Shown one piece after another: positions 1 to 8,539 of a DNA stretch of 22,752 bases. The stretch is from Heterotrichella gracilis. Taxonomy: Eukaryota; Sar; Xanthophyceae; Tribonematales; Xanthonemataceae. Position 1 is the stretch's first letter. Every line of letters starts with the position of its first letter. Under the pieces are notes generated by a model. It saw only the letters and a program-made list of their open reading frames with translations. It was not told the DNA's origin and did not search any database. A program made the translations under genes and the position numbers. The stretch lies in the NCBI GenBank assembly GCA_032358255.1, contig JAULBX010029281.1, positions 1 through 22,752 of the forward strand. Reading direction: 5' to 3'.

Positions 1-350
1 CACCCCCCCCCCCCCCCCCCCCACCCCCCCCCCCACCCCCCCCCCCCCCCCCCCCCCCTGCGCCACCCCCACCGGCCCCACCCCCACCTTCCCCCCCACC
101 CCCATCGCCACCACCTCCGCCACCGCCACCACCACCACCATCACCGTCCCCTCCACAACCGCCGCCTTCCCCATCCCCACCGCTACCGCCTTTGCCACCA
201 CTCCCACCTCCACCACAGCCCCCGCCTTCCTTGCCACCACCACCATTCCCACCCCCACCGCCCTCATCCCCTCCGCCCCCTCCACCGCCACCCCCACCGC
301 CGCCACCACCACCACCACTGCCACCACCACCATCACCACCGCCACCACCC
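1..350 (+). repeat. Poly-C / CCN low-complexity tract encoding polyproline
   Basis: Positions 1-58 are almost pure C with a few A, followed by CCA/CCC/CCG/CCT codons to about 350. The tract is coding (polyproline), but such runs collapse easily in assembly, so its true length is uncertain. Confidence 0.85.
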
Positions 351-1049
351 GCCTGCTTGACATCACTCCCCACCACACCAACCCTCACCTGTGGCGGCTG
401 GTACGATGACTGGGGATCCCAGATATCGCCAAACCCGTGCGAAGATTGCACGGTCAACGTCCCCATCCCCACCTGCATGCACTTCCAAGGGGTGCAAGTC
501 ACATCCCTCACAGCCTCAGACAACGGGAGGGTGTTCTTCAACCAGAGCTGCGCCTCTACCGCCTCTACAGCGTCCTCAGGGAACTTTCTGGGGTGCGGGG
601 CACAGGCAGGAGTCGCATTTACAGACCTCTCCGCCATTGTCATCTACCTCAACCAGGTGTCATCGGCTCAGATTGTGCTCACCTGGGATGGGAAGTACGT
701 GTCAGCATTGAACGGGACATTCCAGGCACAGCTGGTGTGGTGGGCAGACGGGCAGGTGCAGTTCAGCTACAAGGTTTTGACAACCTCCACAGCCAGGACC
801 AAGTTTGCGGGGGTGGCAGGATGGCAAAACTGGTACTCAGGAGGCCAACCTGCGCAGTATGCCTTCACTTCAAATGTCAACAATATGTACTCCCCAGTAA
901 CCACCACAACACCCCCCTACCAGTTTTTCGCCGCCGCCAGCGCAGCATGGACCAACCTGGCAGGGAAGACGATACGAATCGCATCACCCATGAATGCCAA
1001 CGCAGGCGGGACGTGGACAATCACTCAAGGCTCACTGACCTGCCCTTGA
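1..1049 (+). CDS. Proline-rich extracellular glycoprotein, 3' part (5' end outside window)
   Basis: The frame is open from the first bases of the window to a TGA at 1047-1049, so the gene is cut at its 5' end; an ATG at 192 lies inside the proline run and is probably not the start. The first ~115 codons are almost all proline with a few Ala, Ser and Leu, typical of the hydroxyproline-rich rods of green algal wall and matrix proteins. A globular domain of ~230 residues follows, with about eight cysteines, several Trp (GGWYDDWGS, WWADG, GWQNWYS) and two possible N-glycosylation sites (NQS, NGT). I expect secretion and Hyp-O-glycosylation. The domain is not one I can assign firmly; pherophorin-like is possible, but I did not see that family's usual cysteine spacing. 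No intron is evident in the visible part. Confidence 0.7.
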   Translation, partial: PPPPPPPPPPPPPPPPPPPAPPPPAPPPPSPPPPSPPPPPPPPPPPSPSPPQPPPSPSPPLPPLPPLPPPPQPPPSLPPPPFPPPPPSSPPPPPPPPPPPPPPPPLPPPPSPPPPPACLTSLPTTPTLTCGGWYDDWGSQISPNPCEDCTVNVPIPTCMHFQGVQVTSLTASDNGRVFFNQSCASTASTASSGNFLGCGAQAGVAFTDLSAIVIYLNQVSSAQIVLTWDGKYVSALNGTFQAQLVWWADGQVQFSYKVLTTSTARTKFAGVAGWQNWYSGGQPAQYAFTSNVNNMYSPVTTTTPPYQFFAAASAAWTNLAGKTIRIASPMNANAGGTWTITQGSLTCP

Positions 1050-2858
1050 CACCCTCTCTGGCAGGTGAGCACGAGGAAAAACCAACCCCCTTAAAAGGCA
1101 ACCCTAAACCCTAAAAACCCTAACCTCGAGCCCACGGTAGTGTGATGGTGTGAGATTCAAGGCGATGCATGCTCTCCGCATGGCAAGTGCTGCGTCTTGT
1201 GCATCATCAGCATGCATCATATGCGCCGTGTATAAGCCACCTGCCTGAAGCCAGAGCAAATCCACCCCTACTGTGAAACACAATGGCTGGCCCTGCGTAA
1301 AAAATAGTGCGCCCTGCAGATGTAATGAAGTATACGGATTTTACCTGGACAGAATATGGGTCTTCGTAATAAAATATAAAATGGTAGTATTTTTACTTTT
1401 TGTTTATTACTGGGAGATTTTTTGTAAAACTTGTACAAAATAGTAGAATATCATCAGTTGTTTTATGATAAATTCAAAGTAGAAACCAACACTTCATTTG
1501 ACTTCTGTTTGGAATTTCCCTCCTCCCCTTTTTGAACTCTCCTCACCCTTCCCTCCCTCGCTTGCTGCAGCCACATATGGGATGTGCACATGGCACCCAG
1601 TGCCATGGTGGTAGCTCCAGTCGGGGTCCTGCCAGCACCAGGCGGGAGCGCTGCCAGGCTGGGTGCAAACGCACTGGGATATCCACATGGACGATTGAAA
1701 CTTAAAAGCACTGGGATGGATGCTTCAAGCACATACATGTATCTGGTCCAGCCACATGGATTCACCGTATCACCATGCACAGCTACCTGAGGGGGGTGGA
1801 GGAACAAGCATGTTCTTATTAGGGGGGGCGTACAATGCAGCACCGTGCGGCGCAGATACCTGGGCAAGGGGGGGCCGGGAAGGGAGGGGGTTACTTTATG
1901 GCAGCGCAGCATAGCCATGATGGGAGTCAACCTACGTGGCCCACATGATGCAAACGGGCGTAGAGCCACTGGCCAGACAGGCAGAAAGGGGATCAGCACC
2001 CACATGCAGGCCTCATAGCCAGGGAGCTAATTGATGGTCCATGGACCATTGTCATTCTCTTTGTGACTACGTAGACCACACTACGGCTGGGTGGGTTAAG
2101 GAGGGTTGAGGGAGGGAGTTGGTTTGAGCGAGGGAGAGCACTAGGGCCCCGCGCCTTCAAGGGGGGCATTGCCAAGCGGCTTGAATGGCATGAACTGGTT
2201 AATAACCAGAAGAAGAAAGAAAGAAAGGGAACGCACAGAGGCGTAGTTAGGGGGCCACACAGTTGTTTCACAATGACCGGCAAATTCAATGTGCCAGTGC
2301 TACCATGAAGCTGCGGCAATTTCCAAACATTGTGCGCAATCTATTGAGCTCGACTCGAGCCTCGGAGGCTGCAGGCGACGTAGCAGGCCGCCTGATGGGT
2401 GAAGCTCATTTTGCTTGCATATGGCTTGCAAATTGCGCCACGTCTGCCACTCAATGCTCGCAATTTTTCCTGTTTTCGATTTGTACATTACATTCAATTC
2501 ATGCTGAGTTTGGCACAATGATTCGTACAGTTGCAAACCCTAGCCTAGCGTCTTGCCACCGCATTCAATCTTTAAAACTGCGTCAGCTGTTAGTACGCCA
2601 ATGGCACACGAACTGACAGCATATGAGAGCATGGAAGTAAGAAAAGTCCATGTGACATGATATGTACTGCGCACAAAATCTATAGCATGCCAGTTACTGG
2701 ATGCCACAATTGTAAACGAAGGCCAAATTAGCTAACATCCTACGCAGATGGACATGTAAATCGATATATGTGGCACAGGAAACGGCCTTTGCTTACTACA
2801 ATACTCTGAACCCCAAAAAACAACTCAAGTCCCCTTTGCAAGGCCGCCGCCTCCCGCT
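1050..2858. other. Intergenic region, no gene supported
   Basis: No reading frame here has family-like protein content or consistent splice signals; the longest (minus strand, 1463-2005) looks like chance. Contents: a CCCTAAA-type cluster at 1100-1124, a TGTAA (the usual green algal polyadenylation signal) at 1321-1325 that could end the upstream gene, an AT-rich stretch at about 1340-1480, and a perfect 16-bp palindrome at 2034-2049. The right part should hold the 3' UTR of the minus-strand NDC1 gene. Confidence 0.6.
1100..1124. repeat. Telomere-like CCCTAAA cluster
   Basis: Three CCCTAA units in tandem, about 50 bp after the stop codon of the proline-rich gene. They match the plant-type telomere repeat TTTAGGG read on the other strand. 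This is one of more than ten such short interstitial clusters in the window. Confidence 0.8.
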
Positions 2859-5800
2859 CTATTGCTTGCCAGCACCTGTGAAGGGCGGCTGCCCCGCCAG
2901 CACCCTCTGCGCCAGCTGTAACCCTTCACCGGTGGCCTGCTGGAGCCAGCTGGAAGCCACGCGCACCTGCTGCTCCTGCGGGCAAGCAGAAACCCTAGGG
3001 CTGAGCAATCAACCCTAAAAGAATGGCACCTTAAGTAGCCTTGTCTGAAACGCTTTCAGACCGAGCATTCACTGCAGAAAAGGGGTTTGGGACCAGGGTA
3101 TACCACTGGCTGAGCACCCGTGCATGGGTTGGCGGTGTAGATAGGCCGCGCTCCGCAGCGTGGCTGGGATTTAGGGTTTAGGGTTGAGTATTTACCACTG
3201 CCTATCTCTGCTTGCCTCCGGGTTTTGCAGTACAGGCAGTCCTCACTTCGCGGCGCTGGTTAGGGTTTAGGGTTAAGCACAGCCGCCTGTGCTCACCTGC
3301 GTGGGTTGGCGGTACAGGTAGGCCGCCCTCCGCAGCACAGCAGCAAGCGGGCCCTGCACCACCGCATTCCCGCCACCCCCTCCACTGGTGCTGGTGCTGG
3401 TGCTGGTGTCTGTGCCCCCCAGCTTGAGCCCAGCCAACGAGAGCAGGGGGCCAAGGGGGGAGGATTGCACCGCGGATGCAAGTGGGGAGGGGAGGCCAAA
3501 GGGGAGCTGCACCGCGCCGTTGATGCGCCCTGCAGGGGGGGATACCATGGGAAGTGAGATGCGGGGAGGGCGCAACTTGCATACCCGCTATCATAACCCA
3601 CAAAGGTGCGGTCCATCTTGTCCCCATGTCATGTACATGTCATGAACAAAACATTAAATTTCAACGAAATTCCACTTTGTTAGACTAATTCACTGTCCGT
3701 CAGAAATGCATGTAATATTTTTCAAGCCCAGTATCCCATGTTCCTGGATCAAGACCTCATGTGCATGTCTTCCAGGTGCTTGTAGGGTTCCCCAGGGATA
3801 GGACGGAGTGTAGGGTATTTTTTCCACCCACCCAGCGCCATCATGTCGCCCAGGTGCTGGTACTTGAATGGCAGCAGGGGGCGGTTGTTGATGGAGGACC
3901 ACAGGTTCCAGGCAACGTAGTCGGCCTGCTGGAAGGCAACCTGCACCCACAGATTTTAGGCTTTTAGGATACGACAAAGCTCGATAGTTGTTTAGGGTAC
4001 GATAAAGCTTGATAGTTGTGGAGTTGAAGTGGTAGGGTTTGATAAGGGACCAAAGGTTCCAGACACCAAAGTCAGCCAGCTGGAAGGCAGCCTGCGCACC
4101 CATGGTGTAGGGTTTGGGGTCTTGCTTGGAGGATTGCAAGGTGACGAATGCATACACCATTGTACATTGGGAGTTTTGAAGGTTGAATTGCTATGCCGGC
4201 TGCACCCCCACAGCGCATGACATACAATCCTATTGGCGGTAAGCGGCCATCAAGGGAAGCTAACGAAGGCCAAAATGTCAGGCCCACATAGCGTCAAGCC
4301 CTGGTCGCATTTGGTTACATCTTACCACATATGCTGGGCACTTATATGCAGATCCGCTAGCCTACTCCCCTGCACCGCTTCTCCCCATCCCCCACCCCCA
4401 CCTGTGCAGTGGCTGGATAGCTGATCCCCCCTTGATCCGAAGCCCCCGCACCCGCGATGTCCCCAAGAGCAAACACCCGCTGTTGGTTGACAACCCTTAG
4501 GGTTGAATCCGTCTCGGTGGCGCCCCTGGGGAGGCAGGGAGGGGTTTCTTCACAATAAGGGGCGAGGGTCGGTACAGGCCAGGGAGTACTTGATGCAAAA
4601 CTCCAGCTGCATATGAATTGCCTGTCCCGCTTAGGGCTGCAGGGCTGTCAATACTGTACTTATGTAGAGTCTGAAAAAGAATGGTGTACGGCAGGCAGTT
4701 GTAAAGTAGAAAAAATTCGGTTGAAAAAGAAAATCAATCAAGATGTTGGTGGTGGTGGGGCAACAATGTGCGCTCCACCACCTCATCCAAAATACGATAC
4801 CCTCCACCCCCCACCCACCCATCCACTCACCTGCTGTTGCACGGGAAAGGCAGCGACATGGCCCCCTGCGCCGCCTTGGTGGCAGGCACAGTGCCAGCTG
4901 TCCACAGCACAAGATCCGCCTCCAGCGTGTCCCCCCCGCTGGTCCCATTGCTGCCATTCGCCCCCTTGAGGCCAACCAAGCGCTTCTGGAGGTCGGGTTC
5001 AACTGAGTCCTGTTGGGGCCCCGCTCGCCTGATGGAGGTCACCTGGTTGAGGGGAGGAGTGGGAGGTGGTGAGGGGTGGCGTTTGATGTTGCGATTCTGT
5101 ACAAGTCACCTCGCACTGCAATCAGGGTGTTTTTTAGGGGAGGAGAAGGAGGATGGTGCGGGAGGTGAGCGGTGGAGCTTGCAAGGTTCTGCAGGGTTTG
5201 GCAGGGTGCCGATGAACCCCAACATCCTCACAACTGCACCCACCAGGCTGTCTGGGACCAAGAAGACCAAGACCCTGAACCCTAAAACAGTCCCATACCC
5301 CACCACCATCCCCCTCACCATGCTGTTTGGCACCACCGACACCCCCCAGTCCTGCAGGGCCTCCCTTGCCGCCTGGCGCTGCCCCTCCCCAGCCGCAGGC
5401 ATGATGTCCTCCCCTGCACACACCACCTGTATCCTTCCCCTGCCACCCAGCCGCTCAGCCACAGTGGTTGCCAGCTCAATCCCCGAGTACCCCGCGCCCA
5501 CAACCACCACTTCGGGGAAGTCCACAGCGGCCTCTAGCAGCTGCAGGCGCTCCAGCACCTGCGCAATAATAAAACATATAAAAACAAATATATATGATAT
5601 AAATCATATAAAAGGGCCATACAGAGGCCTCTGATACAGAGAAAACCATGCAGGAAATATAGGAAAAAATAGCGTGATGACCAATGACAAGGAATTCCAT
5701 GGGAAAAGCAACCTGGGCAATTCATGGTGTTAGATGGTCGCATGTTACATGCGGAGTCAAAAGTGAGTAACGGGCAAGTTCACAACGCCTCAAGCAGCTG

Positions 5801-7843
5801 CAGGCGATCCAGGGCCTCTTGTGCATGGAGGGGGCGAAGGGCTGAAAATTGATGTTGTTTGAGGGGCTTGATTCTTGTATAACATGCTCATGCTTTGCAT
5901 TAACCTTGTTATGTAACCTTGTTATGTTTAAAACCTGGGCGCCCTTGTATTCAAGGGTGGAATGGTAGCACCACCAAGAAAGTACACCCTCCAAACTTGC
6001 CGAAAAATACACACATGCAAGATAGATGTACGGTAATACCCTCCCATCAATCGGTAAATTTAAATTCCTCACCCTAGTTGCATCGTCGTAGGTGGAAAAT
6101 GGCATCGCCAGCTCCTTCACCCCCTCAATCCCAAAGGTGGTGGTGTCAGATCCCAGGGCCAGCACCAGCCAATCATACTCCACCATGGTGCCATCCTCAA
6201 GGGTTACCCTACCCCCGCCAGTGCTGGCCCTCTCGGGCAGAGGTGTCTCTGGCTCCACTGATCGGACCTTAGCCTGGAGGGTAAACAGGGTTGGATCGGT
6301 CAGAAAGAGTTCTGCTCAGTTTTGACCAATGGGGTATTGAACCTTTGGCCTGTGAGGAGCACGAGCTTCGATTGATCAAGAACAGCGGTTCCAACAGGTT
6401 GCATCGGTGGCGCAAGTGGTTGAAAGCAATCAAGGATTCGAAGCTGCGGTTGACACCGTTGCAATCGTTCATACGGGCGCCACTGGGTGCTGTCTTGTAC
6501 CTCCATCTAGCACAGCTACTGCTGCTCCATAAACTCGTTCAAGTGCATATCAATATGCATGGGTGCAAGTGCATGGGTGCAAATGCTTCCCCCCCACCTG
6601 GATGAACTTGGTCGAGTAGGGCGCCAGCACCTGCAAGAAGGTGGGCGCCACCTCCTCAGCAGAGGCGCCCCCATTCAGCAGCTCGTAGAGCAGCGGCTTG
6701 AAGACAAAGCGCTCGTTCTTGTCGATGAGCGTCACCTGGGGCAGTGGTGCCATCTTCCTCGTTATTCATGTAGATCTGGCGAAATCTCTGAAAATGACGA
6801 AGCTGCTGGGGCCCATTTTGTCCAGAAAAAATGGGATTTTGGGGTTTGCGAGTGACAAAGGCCAAACTGCGAGCAATGCAACGAATGAAACCGGCTGATT
6901 GGGTCCCTGTTTGTTCCCTGTTCGTTCGCAATTATGAAGACTTTGAAATAAGATGGCACCACTGACCTGGGGCTTGGTGCCTGAGCGCCAGACGAGTCCT
7001 TCCAGCTTGACTGCTGTGTACAAGCCACCAAACCCTCCGCCCAGGATGCACACCCTAGGGCCCGGGTTGCTGGGCAGGCCTGCAGGTGTGTGGGTGTGTG
7101 GGTGTGGGTGGGTGGTGGTGGAGTGTGAGCTTGGATGGGAGTGGGGTGGCGGTGGGTGAGGATGGGTGTGTGGTGGCCGCAGTTGGTGGTGGGTTGCGTG
7201 TGGGATTGGAAGTGGATGCATGGCTTGTCCACTCGCAGTGACTATGGGCCCTGAACCCTACAACCTATTGAACCTGCGTGCAGTGCAGAATTAACAAGGC
7301 CCCCACCTGCGTCCTGATAGGAGGCTCCATATGCTGCGGTGGTGAAGGCGAGGCGGCGCGATGTGGGGACGCCTATGCCCTGGCCCCTGCCTAGCGTCCT
7401 GCTGCTGCCGGGGACTGTACGCCAACGAGTGTTGGGTAAGGCACTGTGACAGGAATAGCATGCAGCAGCTGTGGAGGGTGTTCGGTGGAGGGTGTTGGGA
7501 CAAGTGGGCGCTGGGGATTAAACGAGTGAAGCCGTTACTTTCGCCACCTTTTTATTATTACCAGTGGTACTGAACGTGTTGGGTACTGGTGAAAAGCCCA
7601 CCTCAGGCAAGGCACAGCATTGGGGTGTGGCTGGCCTTGGTGACTCTGTAAACACATGCATGCATGCAAAGCATGTGTGGTCTGGTCCCAAACCTGGGAT
7701 GGCGAGCTAGTGCACCCACCTGCCCCAAAGTTGTTGAGGAAAGCCTTCACTTGGTTCAGGTGCCGCAGCCCGCCAAGCAGGCTGCCTCCATCTGGGGCGA
7801 GCCTGGCTTGTATGGTGCCTCGCAAGGCCTGCGTGGTCTGCAT
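2859..7843 (-). CDS. NDC1: NDC1-type (type II) NAD(P)H:quinone oxidoreductase, plastid/plastoglobule
   Basis: FAD enzyme passing electrons from NAD(P)H to quinones; plant NDC1 works in plastoglobules in plastoquinone, vitamin K1 and tocochromanol metabolism. Exons in transcript order: 7843-7720, 7468-7307 (or 7414-7307), 7079-6967, 6735-6598, 6273-6073, 5558-5319, 5042-4831, 4525-4402, 3940-3832, 3529-3297, 2975-2859. All junctions are GT-AG and keep phase, giving 572 aa (590 with the longer exon 2); Arabidopsis NDC1 is about 519. Motifs (572-aa numbering): FAD-binding CILGGGFGGLYTA at ~88-100, ERFVFKPLLYELL, EYDWLVLALG, NAD(P)H-binding VVVVGAGYSGIELA at ~245-258, VLWTAGTVP, FALGDIAG at ~397-404, NLWSSINNRPLLPF, and a C-terminal helix matching the plant protein. 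The first ~75 residues are basic and Ser/Ala-rich, a likely transit peptide. ATG 7843 is the first in-frame start of exon 1; further upstream exons are not excluded. Oddity: exon 10 carries a Thr/Ser/Gly insertion. Confidence 0.9.
3095..3275 (-). repeat. Degenerate tandem copies of the NDC1 exon 10 end and 5' splice site, with telomere-like motifs
   Basis: The true exon 10 end (3297-3340) ends LRRAAYLYRQPTQ then GTGAGC. Intron 10 holds a clear second copy about 177 bp downstream in the transcript (about 3118-3160, reads LRSAAYLHRQP; the donor GT now sits in GTGCTC) and a weaker third one at about 3221-3256. Telomere-like TTTAGGG pairs lie between the units at 3169-3185 and 3259-3275. The copies are noncoding relics: the reading frame soon closes and the splice sites are altered. 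Confidence 0.75.
3384..3412. repeat. GGTGCT hexanucleotide microsatellite inside NDC1 exon 10
   Basis: About four tandem GGTGCT units on the + strand encode alternating Thr-Ser on the minus strand, followed by a Gly run. The repeat length is a multiple of three, so copy-number change keeps the frame. It falls in a segment that extends the protein relative to plant NDC1, probably a surface loop. Confidence 0.8.
3966..4022. repeat. ~31-bp tandem repeat in NDC1 intron 8
   Basis: Two adjacent copies of a unit containing ACGAYAAAGCTYGATAGTTG (about 3970-3989 and 4001-4020), separated by TTTAGGG. They lie between exon 9 and its degenerate copy. Confidence 0.75.
4017..4105 (-). repeat. Degenerate copy of NDC1 exon 9 with its 3' splice site
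   Basis: The minus strand from 4091 down reads AAFQLADFGVWNLWSLI, close to the true exon 9 (3940 down: VAFQQADYVAWNLWSSI). The acceptor context (GCGCAG versus GTGCAG) and upstream intron bases are also shared. The copy is 151 bp upstream of the true exon in the transcript. It breaks down after about 19 codons at a CCCTA-containing stretch and has no donor, so it is a relic rather than an alternative exon. Confidence 0.8.
5772..5815 (-). repeat. Degenerate copy of the NDC1 exon 6 start
   Basis: The minus strand repeats the exon 6 start (ERLQLLEAA) as DRLQLLEAL followed by a stop, 257 bp upstream of the real exon. A 13-bp core, GCAGCTGCAGGCG on the + strand, is identical (5794-5806 and 5537-5549). 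A deletion shifts the frame and no AG acceptor is kept, so it is noncoding. Confidence 0.75.
7084..7200. repeat. GT/GGTG-rich simple sequence in NDC1 intron 2
   Basis: The + strand is made of GTGTGGGTGTGGGTGG-type units. On the transcribed strand this is a long CA/CCAC pyrimidine-rich tract just upstream of the exon 3 acceptor (7081-7080), where it may serve as an extended polypyrimidine tract. Confidence 0.6.
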
Positions 7844-8539
7844 GCTGATCAACTCTGTGTGTTTAGTCCCTAAAGCTAAGCATGCGTGGGCAGCTGCAGG
7901 ACTATAAGGTACAAGGCGCTCGAGGTGTGTATTGAGGTGTTGCTGGTGTGGGCTATGGGTGGGAAACCGGTGTGCAAGTGATGCCACGTCCGAGGCTTTC
8001 ACACAGCCACACACTGAGTTCCGAGTGCATGCATGCAAACGCCCAAATCGAGGCAGATGCGCTGGACAGTTGTGACTTTTTGGTGGGATACGTACACTGC
8101 GTTTGTGTGCACTCAACTGCGCTGTTTAAAGCAAGACCCCCAGCTTGCAAACTTTGCTGTATTTTGCAACCCAGGAGAGGCCACTGTGGGAGCACGTGGG
8201 TGCTGGGACAAGGCATGCGTTTTGGCCAACAGTCATCCCGCGACTTACCTTATATTGTGCCAAAGCTTTTCACTAAGGCTGCACTGCAAGCATAGCGGAC
8301 TGAAACGTCTTGTATTGGCGAAGTCGACGTTGTCAGGCTGATGTGACAGCAGCCTGCTCTTGGGTCGCCTCGTGCATTGAGGCATGGGAACTGGTTTCGG
8401 AAAGCCAAGGCAGCCTGGGGCGTTGTTGCACAGCCACCTGTATTCCAAGTGCTTCTTTTGTCGTCTTCAGATGGCTTTTGACTTCCATTGCCAGCCACCA
8501 ACCGTGTAGTGACACCAACCAAAGACAGCCATCCCCAAG
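7844..8539. other. Divergent intergenic region between NDC1 (-) and an unknown gene (+)
   Basis: About 700 bp separate two divergently transcribed start codons, so promoters for both should lie here. I see no clear TATA box or known element. The short frames are not convincing; untranslated or upstream exons of either gene could be hidden. Confidence 0.5.

Noticed and set aside
437..1114. 225-codon frame overlapping the proline-rich gene
   Set aside because: A shadow of the proline-rich gene in another frame. A GGCAGGTGAGC near 1062-1072 looks like a splice donor but lies after the stop of the real frame.
1463..2005. 180-codon minus-strand open frame
   Set aside because: Cys/Pro-rich translation with no family-like motif and no splice partners; GC-rich sequence gives long chance frames.
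2034..2049. 16-bp perfect palindrome ATGGTCCATGGACCAT
   Set aside because: Isolated and short, with no partner or context to suggest a function.
2859..7843. NDC1 as a pseudogene, because an apparent exon 9 frame runs into unrelated sequence
   Set aside because: A GT donor after GCGCTGG (exon end 3832) joins in phase to the exon at 3529 and restores the conserved MMALGRINGAV junction; the last exon ends in a proper stop.
7535..8116. 193-codon minus-strand frame as a separate gene
   Set aside because: Only its part from ATG 7843 to 7720 is needed, as NDC1 exon 1 with a phase-matched donor; the rest is intron or upstream sequence.
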